From positions 1 through 27,825 of the forward strand of contig CAZXIX010000056.1 in NCBI GenBank assembly GCA_964640855.1: DNA of 27,825 bases. The letters are read 5' to 3'. Origin of the DNA: JAJDFU01 sp964640855 (lineage in GTDB: Bacteria; Bacteroidota; Bacteroidia; Chitinophagales; Saprospiraceae). Numbering within the stretch: position 1 is the first letter of the stretch; each line of letters starts with the position of its first letter. The position numbers and the translations under genes were made by a program. Of the stretch, positions 26,503 through 27,825 are shown piece after piece. The notes beneath the pieces were generated by a model, which saw nothing but the letters and a program-made list of their open reading frames with translations, ran no database searches and was not told where the DNA came from.

Positions 26503-27627
26503 TCAGGCACCCGTCTTTCGGCGGAAAGCCAACCGAAGGGAAATGATGTGGGAGTAGGTTCTGCGGCTGTCTCCCGGGTCTGTAAAAGCGTAGTCCAGGA
26601 AAAAGGTGTGAATCCTGAATCCCACTCCAAAGGAAGGTCTTACCCGGAGGTTTTCTTCGCCCATAAAGTCCCTTTCCTTCTGGAACTGGTTGAGGCCCCC
26701 CCGGAGGAAAACGAAATTCCCATAGCCGAATTCCAAGCCAAAAGAGGGGTCCAGGCTGATGGGGGCGGCAGAGATCAGCGTGTTGCGGCGGCCGTCGGTG
26801 GTGGCGGTGAAATTGATTTCAGGCAGCAGGCTTACCTTTCCGAAAAGAAACTGATACCCGACTCCCAGGATCAACTGGGGGTTGGTGATCTCCACACTGT
26901 TGATCGGCACTTCATTGTTGGTCAGGTTGAGCACCTCCTTCTCGTCCTCGGTAAAGGAAAAGGTCCAGGCATTGAATGTAGTGGTGATGTCCCGGGCCAA
27001 CAAACCGACCCGGAGGCCTCCCAGGCGATATTGCAGGCCCAGATCAATACCGAAGCCCCACGAATTGGCAAAAGGGCCTATCCTTCGGTAGATCACCTTG
27101 GCGCTCCCTCCCAGAAGGAGCTGACCCTTCTGGAGGGGGAGCGCCTGGCCGTAGCTGATCAGGAAGGCGTAGTCGGCCGCTGAAAAGCGGGTCACGTTGT
27201 CGAAATTGACCGTACCATCGCTTTCGTACAGACTGAGGGTATTGGGGATCTCGTCAATACCGAATCGGATGAAGGAAAAGGCGAGCCTTCGTTGGCGGCT
27301 GGAAAAGGGGATGGAGACGGAAGCATAATCAAATTTGCCCACGCCGGCAAACCATTCTGCGTGCATGGCGCTGAGGTCGATCCCGTAGGTGGAATCGGTA
27401 GCGGAAAGACCGGCCGGATTCCAGTAGGATGCCGTCCCGTCGTTGACCGAAGCCACTACGGCGTTTCCCATGGCCTGGGCTCTCGCACTGACGCCGATGG
27501 ACAGAAACTCATTGCTGTATTTCTGAGCGCCCAGGGGCAGGGCAACGCATGCCAGGATGAGCAGAACACCCGTGCGCCAGGCGCAGGAGAAGATCATAAG
27601 GGAAGGTTTGTGTACGGACAAGTTCAT
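26503..27627 (-). CDS. PorV/PorQ-family outer-membrane beta-barrel protein
   Basis: A 374-residue protein with a signal peptide (n-region then VLLILACVALPLGAQ). It carries the PorV/PorQ hallmark just after cleavage, FLSIGVSARAQAMGNAVVAS, then DGTASYWNPAGLS, typical of this FadL-like barrel family, with many alternating beta strands to the end (SHIISLRLAFRRK). PorV is part of the T9SS attachment machinery and PorQ-type proteins are related; this paralogue may serve T9SS or be a general outer-membrane porin-like protein. The ATG at 27627 is preferred (27597 is also possible), because the ATG at 27702 would place 25 extra residues ahead of the signal peptide and lies upstream of the candidate -7 box at 27675-27682. 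Nearby T9SS cargo genes make a T9SS link plausible but unproven. Confidence 0.85.
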   Translation of the reverse strand: MNLSVHKPSLMIFSCAWRTGVLLILACVALPLGAQKYSNEFLSIGVSARAQAMGNAVVASVNDGTASYWNPAGLSATDSTYGIDLSAMHAEWFAGVGKFDYASVSIPFSSRQRRLAFSFIRFGIDEIPNTLSLYESDGTVNFDNVTRFSAADYAFLISYGQALPLQKGQLLLGGSAKVIYRRIGPFANSWGFGIDLGLQYRLGGLRVGLLARDITTTFNAWTFSFTEDEKEVLNLTNNEVPINSVEITNPQLILGVGYQFLFGKVSLLPEINFTATTDGRRNTLISAAPISLDPSFGLEFGYGNFVFLRGGLNQFQKERDFMGEENLRVRPSFGVGFRIHTFFLDYAFTDPGDSRRTYSHIISLRLAFRRKTGA

Positions 27628-27674
27628 AACGAAGGCCAAGGAACAAAATTTCCGGAGGAAGGGTAGATCGTCGA

Positions 27675-27682
27675 CAAAACTA
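27675..27682 (-). promoter_or_regulatory. -7 promoter box overlapping the upstream stop codon
   Basis: On the minus strand TAGTTTTG matches TAnnTTTG exactly. Its first three bases are the stop codon of the YihY/BrkB gene. It lies 48 bases before the preferred ATG of the PorV-like gene. No -33 element is evident. Confidence 0.4.
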
Positions 27683-27825
27683 AAAAACGCTGTCCTCTTC
27701 ATCCAGAGTCTTTTTGAGGTCCCGGTTGACGGCTATGGAGGCATTCAGTTCGTAGCCGATCAGCAGGCTGATGGCGTTCAGTTGCATCCAAAGCATGATA
27801 ACGATGATCGCGCCAATGGAACCGT
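27680..27825 (-). CDS. YihY/BrkB-family membrane protein, C-terminal end (partial)
   Basis: Only the last 47 or so codons are inside the window; the gene continues beyond the right edge. The peptide GSIGAIIVIMLWMQLNAISL followed by LIGYELNASIAVNRD is the characteristic last transmembrane helix and GxELN motif of YihY/BrkB proteins, multi-pass inner-membrane proteins of unsettled function (once annotated as ribonuclease BN by mistake). A short acidic tail ends at TAG. The PorV-like gene follows on the same strand. Confidence 0.8.
   Translation of the reverse strand, partial: GSIGAIIVIMLWMQLNAISLLIGYELNASIAVNRDLKKTLDEEDSVF

Overview
The window reads as a chromosomal segment of a Bacteroidota bacterium, most likely of the Saprospiria/Lewinella type (placement is inference). 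The pointers are two secreted proteins with C-terminal type IX secretion (T9SS) sorting domains, a PorV/PorQ-like outer-membrane protein, -7 promoter boxes of the TAnnTTTG type, weak or absent Shine-Dalgarno sequences, and the Bacteroidota arrangement of recF with a DUF721/DciA gene. No rRNA, tRNA, CRISPR array or intact insertion sequence was seen.

Region 1 (1-9031) holds two paralogous surface-protein genes built from tandem DUF4397 units. The first is cut by the left edge. The second is a very large mosaic: signal peptide, DUF4397, lamin-tail-like domain, 5'-nucleotidase/metallophosphoesterase, four more DUF4397 units and a T9SS sorting domain. It is interrupted by a 100-N scaffold gap. 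An exact 55-base sequence lies on both sides of the gap, and collapsing it restores a single reading frame of 2036 residues. Both genes end in the same 3' module, including near-identical GNRA-loop terminators.

Region 2 (9178-14611) has a double-AAA+ (CbbX/SpoVK-type) ATPase with an unrecognised duplicated N-terminal domain, a SAM-dependent methyltransferase on the opposite strand, and a secreted subtilisin-like protease with a large insert.

Region 3 (14612-19757) is mainly housekeeping: dciA-like and recF on the minus strand; then pdhA, a membrane-anchored TPR protein, ribH and a metallo-beta-lactamase-fold hydrolase on the plus strand. A strong terminator separates the TPR gene from ribH and rules out the longer ribH start.

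Region 4 (19789-27825) is envelope-related: a 1860-residue alpha-2-macroglobulin lipoprotein with an intact thioester motif, a divergent Lon-substrate-binding-domain protein, a PorV/PorQ-like barrel and the C-terminal end of a YihY/BrkB membrane protein. The 360-base gap before the barrel gene holds a possible folded RNA.

The most unusual content is the DUF4397/metallophosphoesterase mosaic, whose lamin-tail segment is clearly AT-richer than its flanks and whose metal-ligand motifs depart from the family pattern, and the N-terminal repeat domain of the AAA+ protein. I do not see a clear new multi-gene defence or mobile system.
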